A DNA stretch of 64,000 nt from Bacteroidota bacterium (GCA_018268085.1 JAFDXE010000001.1:150845-214844), one strand, 5' to 3'; positions 53,489 to 62,839 are shown, numbered from the stretch's first letter. Translations and numbers: made by a program. The notes: a model not told the origin generated them from the letters alone.

Positions 53489-53975
53489 TCTTGCATTCGA
53501 TTTTACCGTAGACAAAGCTGCCCAAATGGTATATATAACCCGTGAGTTTGATGCGCCACTTTCGCTGGTATGGGACGCATTCACTACAGCGGAATTACTT
53601 GATCAATGGGTAGCGCCTGCTCCATTTACCGCCAGGACCAAACACATGAATTTTGAAGTAGGTGGCAAAAGATTTTATGCAATGGTTTCACCTGATGGAA
53701 CGGAATCATGGGCAATACAACAATTCACTTCTATCACACCTCATGCTCATTTCAAAATGTTTAACGCATTTGCCGACAAAGATGAAAATCCGCAACTGCC
53801 AGGATCCGAATGGGATTACAGCTTCAGCGAACATGATGGCATCACCACCGTTCGCATCAGCATCTATAACGAATCGCTGGAAAGACTGGAACGCATACTC
53901 GCAGGATTCCAGCAGGGATTTACGGCATCATTGGTAAACCTCGAACAATTGCTCGACACATTATCAAAAAAGTGA
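53478..53975 (+). CDS. SRPBCC/AHSA1-type ligand-binding protein
   Basis: This 165-residue START-like protein has [51 protein letters not shown] and the helix [20 protein letters not shown]. ArsR-SRPBCC pairs are common; the SRPBCC partner is thought to bind a small hydrophobic molecule. Its start overlaps the regulator by 11 nt and its stop overlaps the next small gene (GTGA). Confidence 0.9.
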   Translation: MKNNLAFDFTVDKAAQMVYITREFDAPLSLVWDAFTTAELLDQWVAPAPFTARTKHMNFEVGGKRFYAMVSPDGTESWAIQQFTSITPHAHFKMFNAFADKDENPQLPGSEWDYSFSEHDGITTVRISIYNESLERLERILAGFQQGFTASLVNLEQLLDTLSKK

Positions 53976-54181
53976 TTTACGTATTTAAAACTTCTGTACA
54001 AACAAAAACGCAGGCTGACAAATTAATAGCGCAGCTCAACAAAATCCAATCGGTTCTTCGGTCGAATTTCGACCTCGAGGATTCCGATCGGATTTTACGC
54101 ATAGACAGTATAGAAAACCTGTCGGCAACCATTACAGCATTGTTGCAACGACAGCATTTGTTTTGCGAAGAAATTTTATAA
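53972..54181 (+). CDS. Small protein translationally coupled to SRPBCC
   Basis: This 69-residue protein starts at GTG overlapping the TGA of the SRPBCC gene. The pattern beta-alpha-beta-beta-alpha ([20 protein letters not shown], then [20 protein letters not shown]) suggests a ferredoxin-like, HMA-type fold without the CxxC metal motif. Function is unknown. The coupling makes it a likely third member of the ArsR operon. Confidence 0.7.
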   Translation: MIYVFKTSVQTKTQADKLIAQLNKIQSVLRSNFDLEDSDRILRIDSIENLSATITALLQRQHLFCEEIL

Positions 54182-54284
54182 TGAAACTTATTACCACAAA
54201 AAGGGGTGTCATTGCACTTTGTAAATACCAAATAGAATAATTTAGTCTGCTGAAAAAAAACGGATAATTGTAAAACAAATTATT

Positions 54285-54692
54285 ATGTCAAAACAAATAT
54301 TTATCAATCTGCCCGTATCAAACCTGGATAAATCAATGCAATTTTATGCAGCATTGGGCTTTACCAACAATCCGCAGTTCTCTGATGACTCTGCCAAATG
54401 CATGGTATGGAGCGACAATATTTTTGTAATGATCATGACGCATGAAAAATTTTCGGGCTTCGCAACAAAACCAATTGCGGACACAAAGAATAATCTTGCG
54501 GCACTCTTTTCATTGTCGGTAGATAGTGTAGATGAAGTAAACAGCATTACCGAAAGCGGATTAAAGGCAGGTGGCACTGAACCACATGAAATGAGAGACT
54601 ATGGATTTATGCAACAGAGAACCATTGAAGATATAGATGGGCATAGCTGGGAAATATTTTATATGGATATGACGAAATTCCCCACGCAATAA
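54285..54692 (+). CDS. VOC/glyoxalase-like protein
   Basis: This 135-residue protein has the VOC pattern INLPVSNLDKSMQFYAALGF, CMVWSDNIFVMIMTHEKF, LFSLSVDSVDEVN and IEDIDGHSWEIFYMDM. The last Glu and the His are typical metal-site positions, but the first His is replaced, so it may bind a ligand rather than catalyse. It is a separate gene downstream of the ArsR operon. Confidence 0.88.
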   Translation: MSKQIFINLPVSNLDKSMQFYAALGFTNNPQFSDDSAKCMVWSDNIFVMIMTHEKFSGFATKPIADTKNNLAALFSLSVDSVDEVNSITESGLKAGGTEPHEMRDYGFMQQRTIEDIDGHSWEIFYMDMTKFPTQ

Positions 54693-54759
54693 AAAAATTT
54701 AGCGTATAAACTTGCCACTTTAGAAATTTCCGGCAATAGAATAAACCAATACACAGTAA

Positions 54760-54933
54760 CCTGCATTCATTTTCAAAACAGAATTCCTTGCGGGCCTGAA
54801 GCAGCCAAATACCGAAAACAAACTGGAAATGAAATTTGCCTATGATGGTTATGGATACATACAGGAAATCAGGTATTTTGTACATAAAAATTATAAGTAC
54901 AGTAAATTATACCTGTATAAATACAACAATTGA
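54760..54933 (+). pseudogene. Gene remnant, YD-repeat-like C-terminal fragment
   Basis: The frame from 54760 to the TGA at 54931 is open for 57 codons with no start codon at its head (a TAA precedes it). It translates to coding-like text including NKLEMKFAYDGYGYIQEIRY and VHKNYKYSKLYLYKY. The alternating aromatic pattern resembles the end of YD/RHS-like or MORN-like secreted proteins. It is probably the tail of a decayed gene. Confidence 0.4.
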
Positions 54934-54956
54934 TAAATTAATATCTGCACTTCAAT

Positions 54957-55178
54957 ATGAAACCGCGGTTCTTTAACAGCATTGCATTTTACTTTGTACA
55001 GGCGGTATGCTCAGTAATACTGGTAGTTTATGAAATCTATTCCTTTAAAAATGCTTATGGCGCCGGCAACAATAGGCGAATATTTGGTTCAGCATTTCTC
55101 TTTTCCTTTTTTTTGGCGACTTTTATAAACGCCGTTATTTCAGTAAGAAAAACGGTTGCTACCCGTAAGCATCAATAG
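54957..55178 (+). CDS. Small two-TM membrane protein
   Basis: This 73-residue protein has two hydrophobic helices (about 8-27, IAFYFVQAVCSVILVVYEIY, and about 43-62, IFGSAFLFSFFLATFINAVI) joined by a basic loop, with a basic C-terminus. The family is not recognised. It begins at ATG within an AT-rich region and is isolated from other genes. Confidence 0.55.
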   Translation: MKPRFFNSIAFYFVQAVCSVILVVYEIYSFKNAYGAGNNRRIFGSAFLFSFFLATFINAVISVRKTVATRKHQ

Positions 55179-55422
55179 TAAGCAATCCTCCAGGTTCTTC
55201 ACAGATTTTTTGCCATTACCCGAAAGTTTCGTTACTTTAAAAAGTATCCAATCTATGAAAGCTTTCGCCTTGCATCTTATTTACACCCATTCAACCGTCT
55301 TTTACAGCTAATCCTGTTTAAACAAAAATTGCTTTCTATTGATTACACCTTTATTTATGTGCATAATAAACCATGCCATAAAGCAATGAGCATATCATTA
55401 ACAACACTATAAACCAACTATT

Positions 55423-56100
55423 ATGAAAAAGTATCTTTCTGAATTTATCGGAACCTTTTGGCTGGTGCTTGGCGGTTGTGGAAGCGCTGTATTGGCTGCA
55501 ACATTTCCTGCGGTAGGCATCGGTTTGGTGGGTGTTTCCTTTGCTTTCGGTTTAACTGTACTAACGGTTGCCTATTCTATGGGACACATTTCCGGTGCTC
55601 ACTTAAATCCTGCAGTAACCATTGGATTGTGGGCTGGTGGCCGGATAGATGCAAAAGAGATTCTTCCCTATATCATCGCTCAGGTTTTGGGAGGCATTGC
55701 AGCGGCTGGAATATTATATATAATCGTAACCGGCAACGGAAGCGAGATCGGATCATTTGCTGCCAATGGATATGGCGAACATTCGCCCGGAAAATACAGC
55801 ATGACCGCCGCCATTGTAACTGAACTGGTGATGACCTGTATGTTCTTACTCATCATTCTTGGTTCTACAGACGAGAAAGCGCCTAAAGGTTTTGCCGGTT
55901 TGGCCATCGGACTTGCGCTTACATTAATTCACCTGATAAGCATCCCGGTTACAAACACTTCAGTTAATCCTGCAAGAAGCATCAGCCAGGCAGTTTTTGT
56001 TGGTGACTGGGCGATTAGTCAATTATGGCTATTCATTGCTGTTCCCATCGCCGGTGCAGTAATTGCGGGTATGCTGTACCGGTATCTTAAATCTGAATAA
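55423..56100 (+). CDS. aqpZ: Aquaporin Z
   Basis: This 225-residue MIP-family channel has six TM helices, the two NPA loops [11 protein letters not shown] (about 60-70) and [11 protein letters not shown] (about 180-190), and narrow selectivity-filter residues typical of water-specific AqpZ (Phe in SFAFGLTV, His in [10 protein letters not shown], Arg after the second NPA). It conducts water across the inner membrane. A strong terminator follows, so it is monocistronic. Confidence 0.95.
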   Translation: MKKYLSEFIGTFWLVLGGCGSAVLAATFPAVGIGLVGVSFAFGLTVLTVAYSMGHISGAHLNPAVTIGLWAGGRIDAKEILPYIIAQVLGGIAAAGILYIIVTGNGSEIGSFAANGYGEHSPGKYSMTAAIVTELVMTCMFLLIILGSTDEKAPKGFAGLAIGLALTLIHLISIPVTNTSVNPARSISQAVFVGDWAISQLWLFIAVPIAGAVIAGMLYRYLKSE

Positions 56101-56123
56101 AAATTACAGTGTTATACACAAAC

Positions 56124-56160
56124 AGAAGCCGTCTATCAAAAAAAGACGGCTTCTTGTTTT
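56124..56160 (+). terminator. Rho-independent terminator of aqpZ
   Basis: A perfect 11-bp stem, agaagccgtct (56124-56134) with agacggcttct (56144-56154), encloses a 9-nt loop and is followed by tgtttt. It lies 24 nt after the aquaporin stop codon. Confidence 0.92.
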
Positions 56161-56194
56161 ATGATATGATAACTGAATAGAATTTTACGAATTG

Positions 56195-56410
56195 TTACAC
56201 TAAAACCCCTATCCTGCTGTATTTCTGCTTGTATTCCAATGGTGTCATGCCTGTTATCCTTTTAAATAATTCCCTGAAAGCATTAACATCTGAAGATGCC
56301 ACTTCGTACATCACTTCATTAATGGATTTACGGTTTCTTTCAAACGCCTTTTTGCTGCTTCTATTTTTACTCTTTGTGCATATTCCAAAACGCTTGAACG
56401 CAATTGGGGC
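56195..56410 (-). pseudogene. Remnant of AraC/GlxA-type regulator, C-terminal HTH
   Basis: On the minus strand the frame ending at TAA 56197-56195 reads AFERNRKSINEVMYEVASSD, VNAFRELFKRITGMTPLEYK and so on, the second HTH of AraC-family regulators of the GlxA/FtrA type. Just upstream, in another frame, lies LEYAQRVKIEAAKRR, the end of the preceding helix, so a frameshift separates them near 56350. Upstream sequence is lost. This is a decayed gene, and plus-strand ORFs over it are its antisense shadow. Confidence 0.8.
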
Positions 56411-56632
56411 TTAACAATAAAACTTCAGCTTTAATTATCTGATCCTTTTCAGTAAATCGGTTTGACAATTTCTATTACCGCCGCCAGTTTTTGGCTATGC
56501 TCTTAGTGCTGGCGACTGGTTTGGTGATGCAAGTAAAATTTCGTTTTTTTGTTGTGTTGACGAATCAGGTAAACGGAATACTAATACCAGTACTGCGGCA
56601 AGCCGTGGTCGTTGACCAAAAGCAAGAAGATT

Positions 56633-57448
56633 ATGAAATATTTGTTACAAATATTGTTAGTGATTCTGTGTAATCAAGCTATAAGTCAGGATATAAGCGG
56701 TGTATGGTATGGAAATTACGAAAAACAGCTATTAATTCCTCACCCCACGCAATTGGTAGTAGAGATGAGTATTTCAAGTGACACACTTATAAAAGGAGCT
56801 TCTCATCTTTATTATAATCATAACAAATATGAGCATTATGTTATCCATGGAATTTATCATCAAAAGGATTCAACTGTGTATTTTAAGGAGGATAGTGTTC
56901 TAGCAATTAGACTCGGATTAATGGGATCAAATTGTGCTGGTAATTACAAAATGAAATTAAGAATTACAGATTCATCTTATATACTGGAGGGAAAATGGAG
57001 GGATAATGAGAAAGGATTTTTGAATTGTCCTGTAAGCAAGGTTTTCTTAGAAAAGAAGTTTAAGAAGGCTGATAGTTTGAAAACTAATATGCTTACAACC
57101 AGGGCTAATGAAATACAAAGTTTGATTGAATATAAGCTGCAAGAGAAGGATTCTATAAGAATTGATGTTTATGATAACGGGCAAATAGATAATGATATAG
57201 TAAGCATTTATTTTAATGACAGTATTCTGGTAGGTAATCTGAGAATAACTGATAAGGCTGCCACTTTTTATATTTCACTAAGATCAGATATCAAGTTTAA
57301 TAAAATTTACATGGTTTCAGAGAGTATGGGCGAAATTCCACCATGTACAGCTTTGCTAGTCATAACGACAAATAAGAAGCGGTACGAAGTAAACCTATCG
57401 GGCAACATGTCGAAGAATGCTGCTGTTGAGTTTTTCTTAAAGGAATAA
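56633..57448 (+). CDS. Secreted hypothetical protein
   Basis: The ATG at 56633 gives a clear signal peptide (MKYLLQILLVILCNQAISQ); a TTG at 56612 is less likely. The mature part has SGVWYGNYEKQLLIPHPTQL, a lipocalin-like opening as in strand-rich ligand-binding proteins. The C-terminus carries VYDNGQIDNDIVSIYFND and MGEIPPCTALLVITTNKKRY, a motif set common in Bacteroidota secreted proteins of unknown function. It sits between two decayed genes. Confidence 0.72.
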   Translation: MKYLLQILLVILCNQAISQDISGVWYGNYEKQLLIPHPTQLVVEMSISSDTLIKGASHLYYNHNKYEHYVIHGIYHQKDSTVYFKEDSVLAIRLGLMGSNCAGNYKMKLRITDSSYILEGKWRDNEKGFLNCPVSKVFLEKKFKKADSLKTNMLTTRANEIQSLIEYKLQEKDSIRIDVYDNGQIDNDIVSIYFNDSILVGNLRITDKAATFYISLRSDIKFNKIYMVSESMGEIPPCTALLVITTNKKRYEVNLSGNMSKNAAVEFFLKE

Positions 57449-57533
57449 ATGCCGTCGGCCAACACTGCATTGAACGACAATTACGGTGGACACTAATAAA
57501 ATCGGCATTTCTGCATCAATCATCTTCTGTTGA

Positions 57534-57785
57534 ACGGGCTTACAGTTCACCAAACCGCCTGCGCATTTTGTCCCGAACAAAAAAATAGTCTGGCTTGTTA
57601 CAAACAGCAATCTAAGTTTTACAAAAAGCAAAACTGATCGAACGAGAACACATATTATTTTCGTCATTGATGTTGAAGATGAACAAACCCGCCTTCGCTT
57701 TACACACCAGGGATTGCAGCCTGGCATAGAATGTTACAACGGTTGTTCTAATGGCTGGGAGAATTTGTTCAAAAAAGATTGTTGA
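57534..57785 (+). pseudogene. Remnant of AHSA1/SRPBCC gene, C-terminal part
   Basis: The frame is open for 83 codons after a TGA at 57531 and has no start codon at its head. It reads HFVPNKKIVWLVTNSNLSFT, then TRLRFTHQGLQPGIECYNGC, SNGWENLF, a strong match to the C-terminal half of AHSA1-type SRPBCC proteins (VPNK-IVW-V-DSNL and FTH-GL-P-ECY). The N-terminal half is missing. A 96-residue minus-strand ORF over this stretch is its antisense and is not real. Confidence 0.8.
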
Positions 57786-57982
57786 GTTTTATTACAAAAG
57801 GCAAAGGCGTTGATATTTTTTGATTTAGGATTTGATGTGTATTAGTATCAATTTTAAAAGGGTAAATAAAAAACGACAGTTCAGCATTTTAAACATTCGC
57901 TGTAATAAGATTTTAAGCACCCAACCATCTTGCAAAAAATGGAAAGGCTGTAAAATAGATATATGGATAATTATCTTTCACG

Positions 57983-58663
57983 TTAAAATCTAAAATTCAC
58001 TCCAGCTTGCCCATAAAAAGGAAACAATGGCTGTGATTTAAAATCCTGTTGTAACACCCTTGCAGCTCTAATGGTAAAATCCACTTTTTTCATAGAATAG
58101 CCGGTATGCAATCCATAATAAAAGTTACCACCTGTTGCCGGCTCATACCAACCATCTTTAACATTTGCGTAAATATTACGTTTGTACCAATCGCTATGTT
58201 TAAAGTTTGTTACAATAGCTTTATCAAAGCCTGCTTCAACGCCTAAAAACCAATGATGGCGATAATACCCCAGTGTTCCGGCGAAATCACATCCAAAATT
58301 GAATAGCCTTACCAACTGATTTTGATAGCGTCTTGATAAACCTTGTAGCCTTGCTGAAAATTGAAAATGATTGAATGCAACAATCCTGATTTGTGTACCT
58401 ATTTTCACTTTAAAATCATCGACTAGCCTGTTTCCAAATGGTATAGAACATTCGCCCCCGATCCAAAAAGGAAAACGTTTAACAGGGATTAAATGATAAT
58501 AACCCAGACCAGCCGTTATGCCATATTCTCCGGCAATATTTACATGCAACAGATGCTTGTGTTTATTTGAAATATTTTCCCAATTAATAAACTGTGCATA
58601 CATTTTATTTTGAAAAAAAGAAAGGGAAATAATTAAAATAGATTTAAGGGTAATTGCCTTCAT
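57983..58663 (-). CDS. Probable outer membrane beta-barrel protein
   Basis: This 226-residue protein has an N-terminal signal peptide (cleavage about MYAQ, 24). The mature sequence alternates aromatic/hydrophobic strands (HVNIAGEYGITAGLGYYH, FNFGCDFAGTLGYYRHHW, FYYGLHTGYSMKKVDFTI) and ends AGVNFRF with the C-terminal Phe expected for BAM-folded barrels. The family is not recognised. It lies 8 nt after the alpha/beta hydrolase gene, suggesting a shared transcript. Confidence 0.7.
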   Translation of the reverse strand: MKAITLKSILIISLSFFQNKMYAQFINWENISNKHKHLLHVNIAGEYGITAGLGYYHLIPVKRFPFWIGGECSIPFGNRLVDDFKVKIGTQIRIVAFNHFQFSARLQGLSRRYQNQLVRLFNFGCDFAGTLGYYRHHWFLGVEAGFDKAIVTNFKHSDWYKRNIYANVKDGWYEPATGGNFYYGLHTGYSMKKVDFTIRAARVLQQDFKSQPLFPFYGQAGVNFRF

Positions 58664-58671
58664 ATATGTTG

Positions 58672-59706
58672 TTATAATGAGTGTATATAAGAAATAATTT
58701 TAGGCTCCATGGTTGTAGTCCAGAAATTTACCTGGTCTACCATTCCGGAATGGCCTACTCCTTGTGCCTTAAAAATTTCTTTATTTGGATAGACCAACGC
58801 TATTTTTGCAGCCCAGCTATCGGGATACGCTTTGTTATTAGAACTATAAATAAAAAGAACTTTAGTTGAAAAATTCTGGATCCCTGAAGAGAAGTCTGGC
58901 TTTTCATCCTCTCCCAATTCAAATGCTGCAGCATTAACTACTGCGCCGCTTCTGGAGGAAGCATACCTTGAAGCATTGGAGCCCAAATCGGAACCAACAT
59001 CACCTACTATTTCATTCGTTGATCCGATGAGAGACGATTTATAGTCAAGTATCTCGTGCTGATCTTCTTTTCCAGAAATGAATTGATCAAGATAGGTGGC
59101 GTCGTTTAGTGCTTCACTCCACAATTTAAAAGATCGTGAATTGCCAACATATTCCTTAACATCATCCCACTTAAGGCCACCCGGCTCTGCTACAATCAGG
59201 CCATCAATTTCATCGGGATATTTACCTGCATATCCGGTAGCTAGTATAGCGCCCCAGGACTGGCCTAAGAGAATTACTTTTTGCGAAGGATGAATTTTAT
59301 AATGCCTGATAACTCCCCTTAATTCGTCATAGAAAAATTTATTGATGCCATCAGGATTTTGTGCCTTATACCAGCTCATTGGAAATCTTTGCGATAGTCC
59401 CGCACCTCTTTGATCATAAAAAACCACCCGATAACCTTTTGTAGCAAGTGTTTTGCAATTAAGCATATACCTATAGTCTCCGCCCGGGCCTCCATGAATA
59501 CATACTATTAATGTACTGTCTTCCGGACCGAAAGCTTCGGAATGTAACAAAGCTCCGTTAACTGAAATCGATGGTAGCGAACTGTCCTGGTCAACTGTTT
59601 TTGGCACCAGGTTTCCAGGCTCATCAATATATCTTTCCTTACTACAGGAAATTAAAAATATAGTTAGCGCTATAAATGATAAATAAACTTTGAAAGAATG
59701 TTTCAT
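58672..59706 (-). CDS. Alpha/beta hydrolase lipoprotein (proline iminopeptidase-like)
   Basis: The start at 59706 gives a lipoprotein signal ending LTIFLISC. The hydrolase domain shows VCIHGGPGGDYRYML (oxyanion region), FYDQRGAGLSQRF, ILLGQSWGAILATGYAGKYP (nucleophile Ser) and GVGHSGM (catalytic His). The HGGPGG and DQRGAG motifs are characteristic of prolyl aminopeptidase (S33)-type enzymes. It is probably anchored in the periplasm or at the outer membrane and cleaves an N-terminal proline or a related ester. The barrel gene follows directly. Confidence 0.82.
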   Translation of the reverse strand: MKHSFKVYLSFIALTIFLISCSKERYIDEPGNLVPKTVDQDSSLPSISVNGALLHSEAFGPEDSTLIVCIHGGPGGDYRYMLNCKTLATKGYRVVFYDQRGAGLSQRFPMSWYKAQNPDGINKFFYDELRGVIRHYKIHPSQKVILLGQSWGAILATGYAGKYPDEIDGLIVAEPGGLKWDDVKEYVGNSRSFKLWSEALNDATYLDQFISGKEDQHEILDYKSSLIGSTNEIVGDVGSDLGSNASRYASSRSGAVVNAAAFELGEDEKPDFSSGIQNFSTKVLFIYSSNNKAYPDSWAAKIALVYPNKEIFKAQGVGHSGMVDQVNFWTTTMEPKIISYIHSL

Positions 59707-59746
59707 GCTTGTACTTTTTTGCATTAGATATTAAACCCCACTATTT

Positions 59747-60124
59747 TTATCGGAAAATGTATGACAAGGCTGAGTTGAATGAAGTATAAGTCTGGGATTT
59801 TACAACCTCGTTATTGACCAAAATTTGAAGCTTCACAGTTTGAGTCGGATTGGCAAAATATCCAAGGGATATAATAGCGTATTTGTTCACCGTTTTTGTA
59901 ATAGTTTTAGTGAAAGGCAATGCAGGATTATCAACAGATGTTTGCCCATTGGTCTCATTGTCATAGGTTATTGATTCCAGATTATTGGTAGTTGTACTGC
60001 TTACCCTGTAAGTGATCATTACCTGAATGGGGTAAACATCGTCAGTGTTTGAATGTTGCTTTTTGCAAGAGACAAAAAACAACATCACTAGTCCAATCAA
60101 AACACATGTTGCAAGAAGTTTCAT
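59747..60124 (-). CDS. Small hypothetical lipoprotein
   Basis: This 125-residue protein has an SPII signal, FFVSC at about 16-20 followed by KKQHSN. The rest is beta-rich (YPIQVMITYRVSSTTTNNLE, then YFANPTQTVKLQILVNNEVV). The family is not recognised. It lies upstream of the hydrolase gene in the same direction, so the three could be one transcript. Confidence 0.7.
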   Translation of the reverse strand: MKLLATCVLIGLVMLFFVSCKKQHSNTDDVYPIQVMITYRVSSTTTNNLESITYDNETNGQTSVDNPALPFTKTITKTVNKYAIISLGYFANPTQTVKLQILVNNEVVKSQTYTSFNSALSYIFR

Positions 60125-60226
60125 ATTGTATTAAAGCATTTAGGAAGGTTATATAAAAAGAAAATTATTTTTAAATTATTTTTTTGTACCACTTCAGTTG
60201 GCCAAATTCTCTGTCAACCTGCATTA

Positions 60227-60646
60227 TTAATTCTTTGGCCAATTCCAGGCCTTCCATACTATTACGAATGAAATAATGCTTTCTAAAAAAGACAACATCA
60301 CATAAAATATTTTCCATTCTGCAAAAGACGAAATCCCCACAACCAAAGTAAACAGGGCCAGGAAAGCGCCAATTGAAATATTAAAAAATCTATTCCATTT
60401 TGGTTTCATAATGAGCGAAAGAAAAATCATCAGAGAAGGAAGTGTTAATATAGTTGTTGCAAAAAGCAATTTGTAAGGAGTATTCAACATGTTTTTTCTA
60501 TTCAGGAGGCCTTCAACTTTTCCAGGTACATATAATTCAAAATAGTCGCCATAGATGTAAAGAAACATCAGGGAAGCCCAAAGCGCTGAAAGGATCAGTT
60601 TGACATTAATTTTAAAATCTTCAAATTTCAAATTTCTATTTTCCAT
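60227..60646 (-). CDS. DUF6326-like membrane protein
   Basis: The ATG at 60646 gives a 139-residue protein with four TM helices. Its SALWASLMFLYIYGDYFELY (about 15-35) is a signature I associate with the DUF6326 family. It overlaps the DUF4386 gene by 11 nt, and an upstream ATG at 60685 would extend into that gene and is less likely. Function is unknown; the pair probably forms a small membrane module. Confidence 0.6.
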   Translation of the reverse strand: MENRNLKFEDFKINVKLILSALWASLMFLYIYGDYFELYVPGKVEGLLNRKNMLNTPYKLLFATTILTLPSLMIFLSLIMKPKWNRFFNISIGAFLALFTLVVGISSFAEWKIFYVMLSFLESIISFVIVWKAWNWPKN

Positions 60647-61331
60647 TTCTCTGTGCTTGTAAACCATAAAAAAGTAACCAGACACCTATACTGACTTCTG
60701 CAACCGCCGGTAGCTTACTCATATATTTACCAATTCCGATTTGTGCGTAATTTTCAAACAAAGTATTGCCGGTAAAATTGATCAGATAGCCAACAAACCC
60801 CATCATCAATAAAATGCCTAAAAACTTCGGTATAAAACCCGACTTGTAAACCAGCAGCCCAAAAGGAAAAAGCCAGAGGCCCCAAAACAGCGTAGCAAGC
60901 AATATCCCATCATTATACTGATGAAGAGAAAACATAAGTTTGGATTGTAATTCTTCTGTTGAAATATGCTGCAAAAAGGATTCTTTAGAAGTAAGCGTTA
61001 GAGCTGCATATTTATATTGCAAATTATTAAACGACAAAGGCACGCTTAACAAAGCTAAAACCATCATTGTCTTTGCCTGAAACTCATTCACCGTTCTTAA
61101 CAAACTGTATAATACAAGTATCAAAAAAACAAAGGCCACATAGCAAAGTACACTGCTGTAAATGCCAATCCGGAATAAAGAAGACGAAAAAGTAATGTTA
61201 TGGAATGTTACACTGCTATTATTCCAGTTAATAAGTTTTTGAGGAATATAGGCAAGGCTGAACATTCCTGTAATTACTACAATCAGGTAAATAAATCCAG
61301 CAGTTCTTGCCATATTTTTTTTTGTGTTCAT
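60636..61331 (-). CDS. DUF4386 membrane protein
   Basis: This 231-residue protein has six TM helices, matching DUF4386: TAGFIYLIVVITGMFSLAYI, FRIGIYSSVLCYVAFVFLIL, GFIPKFLGILLMMGFVGYLI. Family function is not known. It precedes the DUF6326-like gene (11-nt overlap) and is divergent from the LytS/LytTR two-component system, which could regulate it. Confidence 0.8.
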   Translation of the reverse strand: MNTKKNMARTAGFIYLIVVITGMFSLAYIPQKLINWNNSSVTFHNITFSSSLFRIGIYSSVLCYVAFVFLILVLYSLLRTVNEFQAKTMMVLALLSVPLSFNNLQYKYAALTLTSKESFLQHISTEELQSKLMFSLHQYNDGILLATLFWGLWLFPFGLLVYKSGFIPKFLGILLMMGFVGYLINFTGNTLFENYAQIGIGKYMSKLPAVAEVSIGVWLLFYGLQAQRNGK

Positions 61332-61795
61332 ATTTCTTTGTTCAAAAGAGTTAAATGATTTTTACTATTAATTTTAAAAAACCGATACAAAGCAAAACAG
61401 GCAATTAGAGTATGCCTGAAAGCACTTTCATTCTTTACCAGTTTTTTAGAATTTCATATTTATGTTTTGATCGCCTATTTCCTACTGCAAAGTATTTTTT
61501 TATTTACTTCAATAACCGCAGGTTTGTAAACAGACAATTACTTGAATTAATGAAAAGCAACTTCGATACAAATTTGACAAAACAGCCAATTCAAAAAAAG
61601 CAGTGTCAATGAAAAACAGTTTCTCATATACAGAAAACAAAATGTATGCAATGACGATACGTAAAAAGCAGCGCACTTCAATTTTCGTAAAAATTACTTT
61701 ACAAAATCATGTAGTTGGTTGACAACAATGCCCCTTTCATAGACATTGTAGGCAAATAAGCAGGTTTGAGGTATTTTTACGATACAAATGCAGGA
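61332..61795. other. Divergent intergenic region
   Basis: These 464 bases separate the divergent DUF4386 gene and LytS-type kinase gene and should contain both promoters. The only ORF (61412-61612, plus) has no family resemblance and is not annotated. No repeat or RNA gene is seen. Confidence 0.5.
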
Positions 61796-62839
61796 ATGAA
61801 AAAGGAAACAGATAGCAGGCAACTAAAGTTTTACTTATATACGGGTTTATGTTTTTTGTTGTTGTATTCTTTCGGAGAATTTTTTGCGTACCGGGAAACC
61901 TTTGTGCGCAAAATGATCAACAGCATATTCCTGGTTAGTTATCTTACTCTACTAAACTATATTGTATTTGAAAAAATTTTACGTTTGTTTAGATGGCCTT
62001 GTAAAAATAATCAACGGGCATTTTCTTTCTTATTTATAGCTATACTGTTTTATACATTCGGATTATATGGTTGGCGCCAGCTATGGATAGAGTTGGGTAT
62101 CTATATAAATTATACTCCACAACTTCCCTTTTTGAAAGCAGTGTTTACGCATGCTCAATTTAGTATTGCATCCATCATTTTTTTTGCTGTAGTAAGAAAT
62201 GTGTACAATAACATCAGGCTTAGGAAAAAAAACAATCAATTGAGAATAGAAAAGAAAGAGGCTGAATTGAACTATTTAAAAGCTCAAACAAATCCGCATT
62301 TTCTATTTAATACCCTAAACAATATTTATTCATTGGCAAGGGATAAAAGCGACCTGGCTCCTGAATCAATTTTGAAGTTATCTAAAATCCTGCGTTTTAT
62401 GCTATATGAAACCGGGAGCGATGTTATCGCAATAGATGATGAATTGAAAATAATAGCTGATTATATTGCCCTTGAAAAACTCCGTTATGATGATTCCCTG
62501 ATTGTAACGCTGAATGCCACTATTGAAAATTCAAAACAACCTTTACCCCCTTTGCTACTTATTCCATTAGTAGAAAATGCTTTTAAACATGGTGTTTCAG
62601 AAACAAGAAACAAACCATTTATAGATATTAATCTTTCAGTAAAGCATCAACAACTATTGATTATTGTAAAAAACTCCATAGAAGAAACTTTTACCACACA
62701 GGAAGTAAAGGAAAATATCGGACTTTCCAATTTGCGCCGGCAGTTGGCATTACTCTATAAAGATTATGATTTGACTGTAAGGCGTGAGAATGCTGTTTTC
62801 ATATCAACATTAAGAATTAATTTAACAAGCTATGTCTAA
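61796..62839 (+). CDS. LytS/YehU-type sensor histidine kinase
   Basis: The ATG at 61796 is preferred over TTG 61766. This 347-residue kinase has four N-terminal TM helices (about 15-150). A His_kinase domain follows, with the phosphoacceptor motif TNPHFLFNTLNNIYSLA (His168). A HATPase domain shows LLLIPLVENAFKHGVSE and NIGLSNLRRQLALLY. It is the sensor of the LytTR system whose gene overlaps by 8 nt. The input signal is unknown. Confidence 0.93.
   Translation: MKKETDSRQLKFYLYTGLCFLLLYSFGEFFAYRETFVRKMINSIFLVSYLTLLNYIVFEKILRLFRWPCKNNQRAFSFLFIAILFYTFGLYGWRQLWIELGIYINYTPQLPFLKAVFTHAQFSIASIIFFAVVRNVYNNIRLRKKNNQLRIEKKEAELNYLKAQTNPHFLFNTLNNIYSLARDKSDLAPESILKLSKILRFMLYETGSDVIAIDDELKIIADYIALEKLRYDDSLIVTLNATIENSKQPLPPLLLIPLVENAFKHGVSETRNKPFIDINLSVKHQQLLIIVKNSIEETFTTQEVKENIGLSNLRRQLALLYKDYDLTVRRENAVFISTLRINLTSYV

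Noticed and set aside
56229..56414. 61-codon plus-strand ORF after aqpZ
   Set aside because: It is the antisense of the AraC remnant on the minus strand.
57437..57727. 96-codon minus-strand ORF
   Set aside because: It is antisense to the AHSA1 remnant, whose plus-strand translation is clearly family-like.
61412..61612. 66-codon plus-strand ORF upstream of the LytS kinase
   Set aside because: No family resemblance, lies in a divergent promoter region, and composition looks non-coding.
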